Shown piece after piece: positions 13,508-27,200 of a stretch of DNA of 64,000 nucleotides. The first letter of the stretch is position 1. Each line of letters starts with the position of its first letter. The DNA is from Hyalella azteca (lineage: Eukaryota > Arthropoda > Malacostraca > Amphipoda > Hyalellidae), in the NCBI RefSeq assembly GCF_000764305.2, contig NW_025936130.1, positions 226,164-290,163 on the forward strand, written 5' to 3'. Both the position numbers and the translations under genes were made by a program. The notes under the pieces are model-generated. The model saw nothing but the letters and a program-made list of their open reading frames with translations. It had not been told where the DNA came from and did no database searches.

Positions 13508-13895
13508 AATAAGGACGGTAGTTATCACAGGAACATGTCGACATTTATAGCAACTCTAGCGGTTCCTACAGGGCCGTCTTGAGCGTCAGTGCCAGAGAGC
13601 GTCGCTATACCCCTCTGAGAATGAAACAACTACCATAAATGATAAAATGTCACTTGCGCATGGTCATTTGCAAAAAAAGGAGAAACTGCCACTGGTATAA
13701 TAAAAGTGGTAACTGAACTTCGCAGAAACTTGTGAGGTCATTCGCATCACACTGGTACCCTCCAACAGATAATCTTTCCACTTGTCTAAAAGCCTAAATG
13801 AATGGAATGGCACACAAGGGCACGTCTGGCAGCTAATTATTTACAATATAACACACGAAGAGGCGTCTTGAAATTTCTCAAGTTTTTGGCACTCA
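13508..13895 (-). other. Probable 3'UTR of gene B
   Basis: Sequence between the gene B stop codon and the candidate polyadenylation hexamer, with no exon-like frame. Assigned by position only. Confidence 0.4.
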
Positions 13896-15230
13896 TCAGT
13901 GGCGCTCACGTGAACGACTTTTGCTATTTCTAGGGACTTCAACACTGCTACGGTAGTTATCAGAGTTGGTTCGTTTATATTCTGAGCTGTTGCGCAGGTC
14001 TGAAGTGGCGGCAGTGTTGCTACTACGATAGTTGTCGGCACTGCTACGGTGACGTTCAATCGCACTTTTCCGGGGGTTGTCGGCACTGTGTCTGTGTGGG
14101 CGGTAGGGCTCACCGCGATATTGTTCGTTGCGATTTAGTCTGTATCCACGCGCTTCAGATGGGTTGTATCGAGCGCTCTGCCATCTAGGATTCCGTTCTG
14201 GTTGATGATTGTCCCATTCATCAAAGTAGTCTCCACGACGTTCAAATGCCCTCCTTCTCTCTGCTTCAAAACTGTCGCTAATATAGCCATTGTTTTGGTA
14301 AGCTTCGTGACCCGGGTCCCTTATTTTCCTGCTGTCAGCAATGGTCGGGAGGGCACTTGTTTTACGACCAACTCCCTGACGCAGGCTGCTTTCACTGCTC
14401 TCTTCGCCTGAAGTGCCAAGACCCAAGTCCCTCTCAAGACTTCCACTCTCTTCCTTAACCAAGCCACCGCTAGCAGCAGGTCCAAGATATGCGTTGTTCT
14501 TGTAGCAGCTAACAGGCGGGGATGTGACGATTTTTTGGCTAGGATGATTTCCGAAACTTTTAGGCCTTGGGATCTGGAGCTGTTTGTCTGTGGACAATTG
14601 CAGGTGTGGTGGCAAGTGGTTGGGGCTAATAGGCAAGGCTGGGTGCACTGGCATCGATCCAATGCCATTGTGCATAATGAAACCTCCGTTTTCGTAATAC
14701 ATGGGATGAGAAACGACAGCATCTTTCTTTTTATTCTTTGAAAAGGAGCCGGGTCCTAAAAGCGACAGCAGAACTGGGAGAAGAAAAAGACCGTGAATGG
14801 CTCCGAAGAAAATAACTAGAAAAACGGTCTTGAAGAAGGTGATGAAGATGTAAGACGGCGCCAATACCAAAGCCATGATTCCGAGGATTGTCGACAATCC
14901 GCCTTGTACGATGGGCAGTCCTAATGAATATAGACATTCCTTCACTCTCTCATCAGGCGTATCCACTTTAGCAGCCAGATACGCGTAAGAAATGTGAGCA
15001 GAGAAGTCCACGCTGAAGCCGATGCACATAATCAGTTGTATCATAGATATGGAGTCAAGGTTGACGCCCCACAGGGTCATATATCCTACGACGCCTATTT
15101 CAATGGATATGATGGAGAAGGCAACCCACAGCGAGCAGAGGGGATTCGGAATGAATATGAGTGAAACTACCATCATTATAGCTGCTGCCAGAGATATGGT
15201 TTGTATGCTGGTACTGCGCACCAGCGTGAA
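13896..15230 (-). CDS. Gene B exon 10: last TM bundle and long basic C-terminal tail
   Basis: Terminal coding exon of 1335 nt ending in TGA at 13898-13896; acceptor tttttttacag|TTC. Residues 799-956 hold TM8-TM12, including TLWGVNLDSISMI, CIGFSVDFSAHISYAY and LPIVQGGLSTILG, which are diagnostic of the family. From about 958 the protein becomes hydrophilic for some 285 residues, with Pro/Gly-rich, acidic Ser-rich and finally Arg/Ser/Tyr/Asn-rich stretches. Near the C-terminus short RSSADNYRSS-like units repeat, ending SRSRERH. The tail is longer than I would expect for most PTR proteins. It is open in a single exon, so it is unlikely to be an intron-reading artefact. Confidence 0.95.
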   Translation of the reverse strand, partial: FTLVRSTSIQTISLAAAIMMVVSLIFIPNPLCSLWVAFSIISIEIGVVGYMTLWGVNLDSISMIQLIMCIGFSVDFSAHISYAYLAAKVDTPDERVKECLYSLGLPIVQGGLSTILGIMALVLAPSYIFITFFKTVFLVIFFGAIHGLFLLPVLLSLLGPGSFSKNKKKDAVVSHPMYYENGGFIMHNGIGSMPVHPALPISPNHLPPHLQLSTDKQLQIPRPKSFGNHPSQKIVTSPPVSCYKNNAYLGPAASGGLVKEESGSLERDLGLGTSGEESSESSLRQGVGRKTSALPTIADSRKIRDPGHEAYQNNGYISDSFEAERRRAFERRGDYFDEWDNHQPERNPRWQSARYNPSEARGYRLNRNEQYRGEPYRPHRHSADNPRKSAIERHRSSADNYRSSNTAATSDLRNSSEYKRTNSDNYRSSVEVPRNSKSRSRERH

Positions 15231-18200
15231 CTGTAAAAAAAAAAGATGAAAAAATCCGTTAATGGTGTGACAAAACAGTCAGGAAAATTGTAGAAATGTA
15301 CAAAAGTAAGATGACATATTAAAGAAGATGATGTACTGCATTATGAGGAAACCTAAAAACAAAACCAGCCTGGTCCAAGCAGATGAATTGAATATTGGCA
15401 ACAGAACCCTCAGTCGTTGACATCCAGGAGTCAACATTTACACGACTGCAGATATGTACAATAAATTCAGCTCCGGGAATGCATAAAGAAAACCCAAAAC
15501 TAGACTTGCCCCGTATCGACTATTTATGAGAATTGTATCATAAGAAATGCTGAACGCACATGAATGAACTCGCAAAAAGCAAAGAAAATCGAGACCAAAA
15601 ATTTACGGATAATCTTACCTGATCGAAGAAGATGAAGAAGGGATGGAAGACCGTGACGTTCAGACTAGACTCATCGGCTAGCTTACGAAGATCTTCCATA
15701 AGCTGACGATCTTTAAGTGCGTCCGTGACTTCGAAGGCCTGTACGACGAATCTTGAAGCAATGATGCGAGTTTCGTCCTCGTTCAAAGCCACGTCAAGTG
15801 CGTACATGTTCGCCGATCCAGACAAATAGTACTGCCGGTACACAAGTTAATGAGATTTTCGACAGTGCATGTGCAGTATCAAATAATAATTTCAAACGCG
15901 TGCAATGTTCAAGCTGTCGGAATTAAAAAAGTGATCATATCCCACGCTATGTTCTAGCCATCAATGTAACAATAATAACATACGTTTAAAAAGAACCTTA
16001 CAAAGACCACACTTCTACAGAGGCTGGTGTCTCTGATGTAACACATGTACAATGAATTTCCTATTTTCTTTTTAAATATTAAAAAATCATTTTTAATATT
16101 TTTTCAGCCAATTGATTCACGCGTTGTCTCCCACTATACGTAAGCGTGCAAAATTTCAGATCGATCGTACAGGTAGAAGAGTGTTAAATGTCGATTATAA
16201 GATTTGAAACAGATAGACAAACAGCAAGAATTGAAGTTAAATAGAAGTGTGATAATAAAAAGTGAATCGAAAATGAATGTTGGCAATTAAAGAAGGTTAG
16301 TCGCATGTCAAGCAGCGATTAAACTTTGTGTCATTGCGGTCTCACTTCTTTGAGGTTCTGTATCAAGGAAACTTCGTCTGTGTTGTTGATGCCGAGGTAC
16401 TCGCCGTTCCTCTCCATGAAGGATCTCCACGACCGTAGCCAGGATACGGTGTACAAAGGGTCACCAATATTGGGTAGCGCCTCTACTTTTTCCAAGAACC
16501 CCAATATGGCGTCGGCCGTAGCGTTGTCGTGGTATTCGTAGTCGCCAGCGAAAATAATCTGTTAAATATACAACAAATTATCATGTACGAAACATACTGG
16601 AAAAAAAGATAGAACACATCACGCGGTGGAACTAAATTCAAATCAACTCCAAGTACGGAGAGTAAAATTCATTTCCATTATCCATATTTTCATAAATTTG
16701 AACAACTTTTTACACATAACAAGGCAAGTAATTATCCAACTACTACATTATAGAGCAAGACACTTCAATATTAAAGTTCGGTTTTTAGTCTAGAAGGAGG
16801 TGAGCAGTAAAATAAAGGCATTCTCATAGAATTGGCATTAAAAACAGACCTGAATCCTGTAAGGAAATGCCCTGAAGTAAGTATCTTCGAGGTCATAGTA
16901 CTGGACGGAGTAGGAGTCGTAACGTGACAGCTTTCTTCTCTCCAGTCCCTCGGTGACCATCGTGCAACCCCAGATGGCCACGGATAAGTAGCCCAAGAAG
17001 ATCAACACGACAAGGGCTGTAGTAAAAGAACTTTAATTGAAGAAAAATGACCAAGACAAACGAAACATTACAATAAAAGGCTCAGGCATTACGAGATATT
17101 CCGGAGAAATACAATGTGGAACAGGGCTAACTGGTGCTCATTTTTTTCAATCCGAAAAAACTACAAGTCTACTATATACCTATTCTTCACGTGCCAGAAA
17201 GTAGCGGCCTCTTCTAAAATTATGGAATCAATTTTGTAGTGTTAATTTTTATTTGTATCAGTTAACATAATTAACTGGAGAATATCACCTTACAAAAACA
17301 GGGCACGTGATTTGTCTAAACGGCTCGAGGGGAGTAAAAAGAATACACGAGAATCCTTTTTTTTTTCTCACTATAGCAGTTAAAACCATGAAAAAGGCTA
17401 CTGTATTCTATTGTTATACCATATGTATAACCATAGAATAGCTGTATTCTATGGTTATGGTACAAAGAAGAGGAGACATCAGCAACAGCTAATTACCATC
17501 ATGGTGGTTACCAATATACAACGTAACGCGTTTGATTTGTAGGTACCTTTAACGGCAGGGATGTTGAGAAAGACTGCCACGTAGTCCCTGAAGAGCACCA
17601 TGATGGCGTGTCGCTTGTTGTCCTCAGGATTGTAAGGGTCCGTTTTGCTGATTCCACCAGAGCAGCACGCGCGGTAGCAGCAGTCTTCATCCTCTGCAAA
17701 AAAGGTTGCATGTACATCAGCTTAGTACGTTTAAAATGTAGTTTTGATTCGAGATAATTGTGATTAGCACCGCCATAGGTATCGAACGATGCTTTCCAAG
17801 CTCATTCAGCGATTGTACAAAACTTTAGTTCAAACGCACAGGTTTTTTTAAATAATTGGTTCCAATGCACAAAGCAAGGTTCATGGTAACCCTGATACCA
17901 AAAATTGGAACCTAATAAATAATTTGCCGGGCTTTCTATCCAAGATAAAGTGTTAATGATTGGACCATTCAGGGCTGAACAAAATTTAGTGGAACAAGCA
18001 ACTGTCGTTCAGTTTAACTCCCTTCATGAGCTTCTTTCCAGAAGTTCTGTCATTAAGCCCTCTACCGCCGTATGTCAATCTCCATGTACACATGTTTCAA
18101 CTTGAATTGTACCTAAACTATCGAGTGTAGCAACCAAGACGTTTGAACGCAACAGAGAACATTTTTAAGTTGTCGTACGTGGCGGCAACCATCAGTGCAA

Positions 18201-21200
18201 GTCATTTTGCGCTCACTAGAACGTATCATTTTTTGGAAGTAGGATTGTGACAATATTGCTCCGGTTACTCATGTCAGGCGGTATAGGGTTAAGCTCCAAT
18301 AATTTCATGAGAACGATATTTTAGCCCTCTTATGACAAAAACCTCAGAGTTAGAAGCAATGTAAAGGAGCCTTGCGGACGCTTGAGATTCCTTTAAAGGG
18401 TGAAGATCATTCTAAAAATTCTGAATATTTTTAGTTACTCATGAGCGGTCGACTTCATGTTGACTTACTTGACTCTGACACGGGCTTGACGGGAATGCAG
18501 GCGAGGTTGTGTAGTTGCTTCTGCTCAGCGTAACCCGATAAAGCCAACAGCGCCCCGAAGAGGGTGATGTGCCACAGGTAGGTCATCAGCACAGCGGTGC
18601 CTGCAGTAAAGAATATAATAGAAGTGTCGGCGTTGAAGAAATAGACCCATGGCCTGTTGCCGATTCTTGGACTTTTCGTGACTAGATTCACAAGGGATAC
18701 GGCCTTTGGAACCCGATCTTTCCATAACTCACAGGCATCACTGAGTGGCAAATATTTAATCTTACCGGTTAATTCAAATACACAGCTCATTTCATTTGTT
18801 TAAATTGGCTCACTATTTCCTCCACTACAGCAGTTTATTGTTGCTTGAAATTATTTGTCGTAAAAATTGAAATACTAAATCACCTGAGAGCATATCTCTT
18901 GCTATTTAAACCGCACGTGCTGCTACTGCTGCAGCAGCAACAGAAATCTGATAACAATTCCTTCGGTTTTCCTACACGCTATAGAACGGTGGAATTAGAA
19001 CCTATCTAAAATATGGAAATAAGGCTGTTAATGCTTGAAAATACAAAGCCTGACATAGAGACTTGATGACCGTAACGCTGCTAACGATGGAGGTCACTGG
19101 GAACTAGTCTGATCATCCATGCTAGTCAAACGAACTGACGCATTCTTGAGTTCATCTCCTATTGGATAATGTAAGGCGATCCGCATCTATCTAACGAACC
19201 AAGCCCAGAACGATATCGGTAACTAGTGAAAAAGTGTCGACAAAATCTATGACGGGTTTCACTGCAACTTCCATCTGAAAGCTTAACATTTTTAAGTTGA
19301 CCCTGAGCCTTTTCAATGGTAATCATATTGCGGAATTTCGACTGAGATGGCATTTCGAGATAGTTTCCTTTTCTGGGATTTCTTATACCGAAAATCATTG
19401 TTAGTACACAAATTGACGATTACCGATTATCATTATCCAATATATTATTACGAATTTTCAGGAGAATATTGGAATAGAAAATGACGCACTGAACAATCCC
19501 CGCGTGTTCAAAACAGGTTTATTGGATCAGAGTTTCGGTTGAACTGGGCCCTAATTACTAACCAAGGATTCACTGGACGTAATAATGGTACAAAGTGTTC
19601 GAGGAGAGTCACGGTTTAGAATATTTTTGCATTGTACATTCACAGTTTATATAAAAACACTTCAACATGGCAACTTTTCTAGTATTTATCCTACAAACAA
19701 GAGCCATTTCTCACCGGTATAAATGCAGAAAATTTGAACGGAGGGGAACGGTGTAATGGCGCCGATAATGAAGAAGATCATGACTGTGATGGCGGCAACT
19801 TCAACCTGGCAACTTTACTAGCATGTATTCACTACAAATAAAAGCCAATTCTCACCGGTATAAATGCAGAAAATTTGAACGGAGGGGAAAGGTGTGATGG
19901 CGCCGATGAAGAAGGAGATCATGTCTGTGATGGAGGTAATGGTGATGGACACCGCGGCGTCGGCGAAGGTGTGGGCCAGGCGTTCAGGAACCGGGTCCTG
20001 GATGCGGGAGCGTCTCCAAGAAGCGAGCATCACGAACGTGTCGTCAATGCCGATACCTGCGTATTATTATTATTGTTATTATTATTATTATTCTACCAGG
20101 CACTTATCGTGGCGTCTGGTTCAAACGAATTTCGAGGGCAGGTCACGCAATAAGATTAATATCAAGCGAAAAATAAATAGACATAAGAAAGGATGGGAAC
20201 GGATAAAATGACAACACTAGATTCAAAGCACCAAAGATCTTAGTACAGTGGCAAGTAATCCTGGGACTTTTGCAAACACGTATTACGTAGTCATGATAAT
20301 TCTCACATGAAAACAGAAACTGCAAACCAGCTATATCAGAAACAATGGAGTCTGCTATTGCTCTCAAATATCAAGAAAAAAAAACTCAAATATGAACAAT
20401 TTTCATTGCGTAACGGTGATACAAACGATGAATATCTATCTAATCAGAAAACACGGCGCCAAACTATGGATAAAAGTATCTACTGAACAAACGGTAATAC
20501 ATACTATGAAACTATACTTTCCAACACAATTTTCCATGTACTAGAAAAATATATTTACCGATAATCTTTCTTCATACACAGTAAATAGGAATGCCATTAT
20601 GTTCGAACTTGAATGTTTGTTAGAAGAGTAGAAATACTTATTGTATTTGAAATAATATCAACCGGTGGCTTGTGTTGTGATCAAAGGCGAGCTGATGTCA
20701 ATACTATTCTTCTGATTACGTTCAGAGCCAATACTTCACTAAAAAATATCTTTGCAAGTGCAATTCTATTCTCCAAATGCTTAGAAAGAAATTTTATACT
20801 CCAGTTACAAGTTCCGCAATGGGACGGCAGTACATCTACCAGAAGGTAATCCACGCGAACAGTAGTGACGTAATGATGTACGGTGATTACACAGTGGCAA
20901 CGCATGGTGGCAACGTAATGGCAACGAAGGGGAAAGTGCGAGTGAAACTTTCCTTCCAGTCATTTACGGTGTTCGGAAATGACCATAGAGCTGGAATTTA
21001 ACGTTCTTCATTATTAGCAGAGTATGCTTCTAACTTCCTTGTCAGTTGGAAATGATAGAGTTAAAGATTGACGTCAAAAAAATATGAGATATATACCGAA
21101 CTGAGAATATTCAATATTGGTTATCAAGCGTATGATATTCTATCTAAATATTTCGAATTTCCCTCAGATTCAGCGTCCACTTAGAGGAATGACGATGTTA

Positions 21201-24200
21201 CCCTATTGCCTAGGTCAGTCGAAGCAAGCTTCTTATCTGTGTAATCGACACGAGACAAATGACTGCATGGAAGGTCAATTAGAATCTACTTTCTGTAGAG
21301 TTGAGATCGCGGTTGGTAACAACGAAGGATCTAACTGAAAAAGAGGGACGTTCAAATGAAACGCACCATTGTCTGTACAACCCATTCTTACTTATTTCGA
21401 AGTTATGTGCAGTTAAGTACCAAAATGTACTTTTCACGAAAAAATTTTCAAGAATAATACTTTGATGAAGAATCAAGTTTCTCAATCGGATTTAGAATAC
21501 AATGAAGTTGTACAGAAAATTGGAAGTACTCTCTCCAAGTACATGCTTTGTAAGGCAATTAGAGAAAGTTCCATTGAGTAAGTGGAACACATGTACAACC
21601 TAAAGTTGTTGCGCAACAGGTCCGGTGTGTGTACTATAACGGAGACGTCGATGTCACAAATGAAGATTAATAAAGATCAATCCATTCATTAGTGAACGAA
21701 ATTAAATAAATCTGGAATATAATGTGGCATCTTAAGGTATTCCGAGTTAAATCACTAGGTGGCTAGCCCGACGTTTTCAAAATTGAGGAGCCGCAATTTT
21801 AATTCAATAAATAATTTTTCAAGCTAAATTACATCAGTGTCAAAATACGTTCCGGCCCACATTCAGTTAGTCCTATTCAAATCAGAGTTATAACTTGGAA
21901 GAAAAGTCTTCCCTCATTCTATGATAAAATTTACAAGTTTCCATCTTAAAAATATTATTTTATCCTGTTTGGTAACGCTTCAAGATTCCATAGATAAAAA
22001 TACAATTTCCTTACAACGGCCGACTTCAAATATCAACGCAAATAAAACTTTTCACATATGTAAGGTCGACAAAAAAGTCATCTGGTTCAACGGAGAAGTA
22101 AATTGGCAATAAAATCTCCTAACGACAAGGTTTCCAAACTTTTTCACTTTTTTGTATCAGTTCACGAGTTCATTGGTTAAAATAACCATTTTGAATGTGT
22201 CACAGTATATGTGCTCTATCGAGAAGAATGAATAAAACAAATAACAATACGAATAAACCATTTTCATTCGTATTATATTTGAAAAGAGGAAGTTAGAAAG
22301 AATTTCTTCATCAAACGAGAGGTCAAATTTTCAATTTCAGTTGAAAGACGTGGGTAGAATATTTTGGGTTCGAACTCAGCAATTACGGGGAGTCTTCATT
22401 GAATGCCGACGATATTCGATCAAGGGAAAATAATGTACCAGTCGACAAAAACCAAAATCTACAAACAGATATAACTCTGAAAGCACTAGTGTATGGTTTG
22501 CATAAAGTTAAATTAAATAAATCTAACTTCTCAGTAATCCACACTGGATGATAACTCAGTTCCCAATTCAACGTTCAACTACTAGCAATTTTCAGGTGTG
22601 GTTATCTGGCCATGCCGGAAAAAAATTAGACCAGTTCAGCTGCAGTAATAACCTTGGCTAGAGGTTTACGTGACTACAAGCATGCACAACCTTTGGTTGA
22701 GAATGTTGAAAAAAATTGAACTCCTATAGATCAATATTTGCGCATTTTTTTAAACAAAAATCACTAATCATTTATACGAAGGCATATATTGGGAAGCTGC
22801 ATCGCCAGTTAACTTATTTCAAGTCTTCAAAAATTAGGTATAAGAATAGCTTTATCTTACGTAACCGTACGAATGCATGCAAATATAATACAAGAGCAAC
22901 TTAATGGCTTTTTTAAGAGTTTGAACACAAGTATGGAGGACATTTATTTCCATACGTTCTGAGGTCCGCATAGTTTAAGAACGGCGTGACTTTCGTGAAT
23001 ATTACGAGTTTTCGCTCAAGTTCAAGATTACAAGGCGCGTTTCCAAGCTATACTACTAATGCGTACCATGCAATATACATTTCCAATTTATTCTTGCAGA
23101 TAATTTCGAGAATTCGCCGGTGTAAATCAAACAATGATCAACTTATTCGTAATTTTCGCTATGTCGAGACGCAAGAGTTACGTAACAGTACGATATAACC
23201 TCATACCTTCTGTGGAGCGCATCGGAAAAGCTTTTTCCCCAGGTTCGCGCTTCACGTATTCCGGACATCCGGGGATCATCGCGCAGAATACTCCGCAGCT
23301 GATGCCATTTTCCATTCCGCACTTGGCGTGCGAAATGGATGTTAATTTTCGTTATTAATTTTCGACCTCTAGACTTCACATTTCCCAGCCTCGTTTCCTT
23401 GACTTCACTTTTTTTGTGCAAATGATAGGTTTTATCTTTTCGCTGAATGAATGCATTTCATTATTTACATTTGTCGACAGATAAGTTGGTTTCGTTAGTC
23501 TATGTCCTCGAAACTCAGTTTGTGTTCATCAGTCATCAAAAGACCGGTTCTCGAAAAACCGAAGGGGGCAAACCAAAATAAATTTATACATGCAGAAAAT
23601 AAACCTTGGTGGTCAAGTGAAGGTCTAACCACACGCAATCCAAGGTTGGGGTTTGAGTGCATCTGATTTGGGACAATAAATTCAGCCAAATATATGTTCT
23701 AGGAAAAAAACACAGCACATGTTAACATTTATATGCGTCACAAGTAACAAAATAACCGCGTACGGGCGTGGGTTTAGCGAGAAAAAACACAAGCTGATTA
23801 ACTAGGAAATTTAAGCCGAGATAAACTCGGGCAGATATTTTCGCAAGTCGAATGAAGCCGGGCGGGCAAAGAGAAAATATTTATTTTCAGGCCAATACTA
23901 TTATTTTTTGTCCTTATTCAAGATGGACCTGACATCTAGTTTAATTCTCAGTCCGACAAGACGCACGAGGGGGATGAAAATTTAATACAAAACTGATTAC
24001 GTGTAGGAAGAAGGTAGCACATGCTAATGAAGCACGATATTTTAGGAACCAAACTGAAAAATTCGACAGCCACTGTTTTAAGAATACCCACATGGAAACA
24101 AAGTCGCCGTGATAGTAGCAAAGAAAGGTCATCTTCATTTAGTACGCTAAAATTTGATTGATTAAAACAACTGAGATTTAACACTATTGAAAAGTAAAGT

Positions 24201-27200
24201 GGACGATTTTTTTCGAAGTTTTCTCATGATGCTTAATAACTCAGGAGCCAATAAAAAGTTAGAAAATACATCTCTCCTCTTTAGCAATAAATGCAATGAA
24301 AAAAATCCACGTTCGCATATCAACAAGTATAAAGGTTACTGCTAGGCATGTCGTTGCCGATGAACCCTACTTGATGTGATACCAGGTATAATGAATGGTC
24401 TTATCTTGCCTTCTGGCAAGATATGCCGCACACAATAACAGCAGCACCAACTGGAGGTAAACCAGCTTCCATGGTAGCAATTAAAACACCACTGCAGCAT
24501 CACCAAATCACACAAGGCGGGGATTTCAGTACAGTGCCTCGCCTCGCATTCCAAAGTTTTGCTATTGAAATTCAGTGTGAGGAGAGTTTGTTCGAGACAA
24601 ATAGTAAACTTGAACCGTTCAGTAAAAGTCAACAGTCACGTACCAGTGGAATAACCTAGGTTGTAAATATAATAAAAATATGGGAATCGACTTCACAGAA
24701 GCGCGTGACTCGGCTAATGTTAACATTTACCAAGGTATAAAGAGTTGAGAAATTATATATGGCTTCATTTTACCTTGAGATGAATGTTGGTTCATACATT
24801 AAAACGCGAAGTCGCCTTCAAGTGGGAGGCGTACAATAAGGAAGCAAAGCGAGTAAAAAAGATTAACCAATGGTAGGATTTGAGGTTGAATTTATCTGGC
24901 TTGCAATTCAACTTAAATACGGTCGAGGTGTTTCGTCTAGCGAAGTAATACGGGAAACGCAATAAATTAAGAACACTGATTACATTACAAGCGGTGATGA
25001 GCATTAAAAAATAGCGTCCAACAATATGAGGCTAAGCATTTAAAGTGAGCACAGGGCAAGTATTATACAAAATCAAATACTTACACGAATTGAAACTTCC
25101 GAAGATCGTGATTGAATGCATGAATAAATTAAGGGGCGAGTGGATAAATTTAAAACTCCTCTTGGTACAAGTTAAGAATAAAGTCCCGGACAGTGTAGGT
25201 ACGTCCGCTAATTTCTTCATATCTATTTAGTTTTCCGCTAACAATTCATTCTCATGGCGGAAAGAATAGACTCGTTGACAATCTTCCGAAACCTAAGACC
25301 AAACCCTCAAATAAATGTTGTACGTATTAACGAAACCTTCAGAAATGAATGTTCGCATGAAACCGGATCTCGCAATAAATCTCTATAATTCATTCTCCAA
25401 TTTTACGAATTCATATAATTTTTCATAAATTCCATTACTCGGCCTCGATATGCAGTTGTTTTGTCTGTAATGCAGCCGCCACCGCCGCCATGTGCAGACA
25501 TGCAAGTCACGGCTATAAGAACTCATAGACTTATGTGACCAACCGCACGTTGTTGACGGCAGTGATGGTGCAGCTTCTGCAAACCAAACTATTCAGAACT
25601 TGAAGAAACGAGGGGGAGGGGATGACAGTGAGACTGAGAAGTTTGCATTTGAAAAAAAAGTATAGCAACATCCAAGCAAACACCTCCACACATTCGCGAA
25701 AAAACAATTATAAGACATTGTGGGCGTTCATTAGTCTTGCTTAAGGTGGAAATGTTAATTTACAGATAACATATCATTTCATTACCAGTTCACTTTTATA
25801 GCATGCAAAATGATCCTAGCAATAATTAATGAAAATACAAAGTTTGTACAAAATAACCTTGCACGGAAAATATGCCGAAAACACCGGAAATCAGGTTAAG
25901 AACCCGGTCTAGCGCCAGTGGCCAAGGCCACATGAAAGCTATTCACTAATATCTATAAATATAACTCAATGACTTTGATAAAATGCAAGGAATATAGCTA
26001 TATAGTGGCTAAAAGAGCTCGTCACTATACAAAAAGTTGCTAATAATATACAAGGCAAGCTGTATAATTTGTACGCCCTATACAAGCGGCGTTACAAAGA
26101 CGTACATCTACGGGCCTACGGCCGTGACACGCGTAAGGTAGGTGAAAACAATGAGCATTGCACCATGGGGCCAATATCACATACGCTATGCAGTCAACGT
26201 GTATGAATATTCATGCATCGCCATTTCACCGATATCAGATTTTCAAGGCTTCACCCTTTTTCTCTACCATCATCATGGGCACTAACAGTAAAGTATACAG
26301 GGAAGGAGCATGAGCCTTAATTTCAATTATTTTTCCTCTCAAGCTCAGTTCACTGCATGAAAATGCCACTCATGCACCTTCACAAACAATTGCAGCTCCG
26401 AGAATACCGGGAGATAATTATCTCTGGACAATACTTCCCGAGGATAATCGTTACCTCTATTGAAAAACATCCCATTCGTGAAATTCAATGCTAGAAACGT
26501 GTAGACAAAAAATTCCGAACGTAATTGTAAATTATTTGTTCGACCCAACATGTAAAGAAGCTTGCTCGAAGAGAATAATACATCCAAATGACAACACTCC
26601 GTATGGTCTGACTTCAATGAAATTTAATCTATCAAGATGCAAGCAATTGAGCTTTTGAATCCAAAATTTTTCCTGCGTGAATAAAGAATTAACGCCGACT
26701 GACTGAATAAAGAATCAACAATCAAGTTCCAAACCCATGATATTCATCACCGCGTCGTATTACATAGTGTTTGTGCAAAATGTTTGTTCTTTCAGTGCCG
26801 TTTATTACAAGAAAAAATTGCAGAGTCGACACCTGTGTAGGAGGACTATAGTATTGTCAGACGGGAACATTGTCCTAGCTTCTATGCAAGACAAACGTCT
26901 ATGTCTATTGTCGTTAACAAGGAGGTGCTCTACAATTCACACAATTATTGTAGAGTGAGTTGACAGTTTTCACTGACGCCTAACAGATACGATAGTTCAG
27001 TATTATTCAACAAGATGCAACTTCTTGCTTTTAGGCTATAATAAGCAATGAAGGCTAAGGGGAAAATGATGTAAAGCACGGCTTAACGCTTCTGAATATC
27101 ACTGCTTGGTTTGATACTTAGTTTCTTTGGCTTGACGCAAGTGCCTCCTACCGTCATAGCCAATGACAAGGCTCGTTTCAACAGAACACAACCTTGGCGG

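Noticed and set aside
14321..14722. 133-codon alternative minus-strand frame inside gene B exon 10
   Set aside because: It overlaps the low-complexity tail-coding region in another frame, has no motif and no independent support, so dual coding is not justified.
27160..27195. Short similarity (about 18 of 20 bases) between GAGCCTTGTCATTGGC here and the 48.67-kb exon-like segment
   Set aside because: Too short to separate from chance and not in a shared reading frame.
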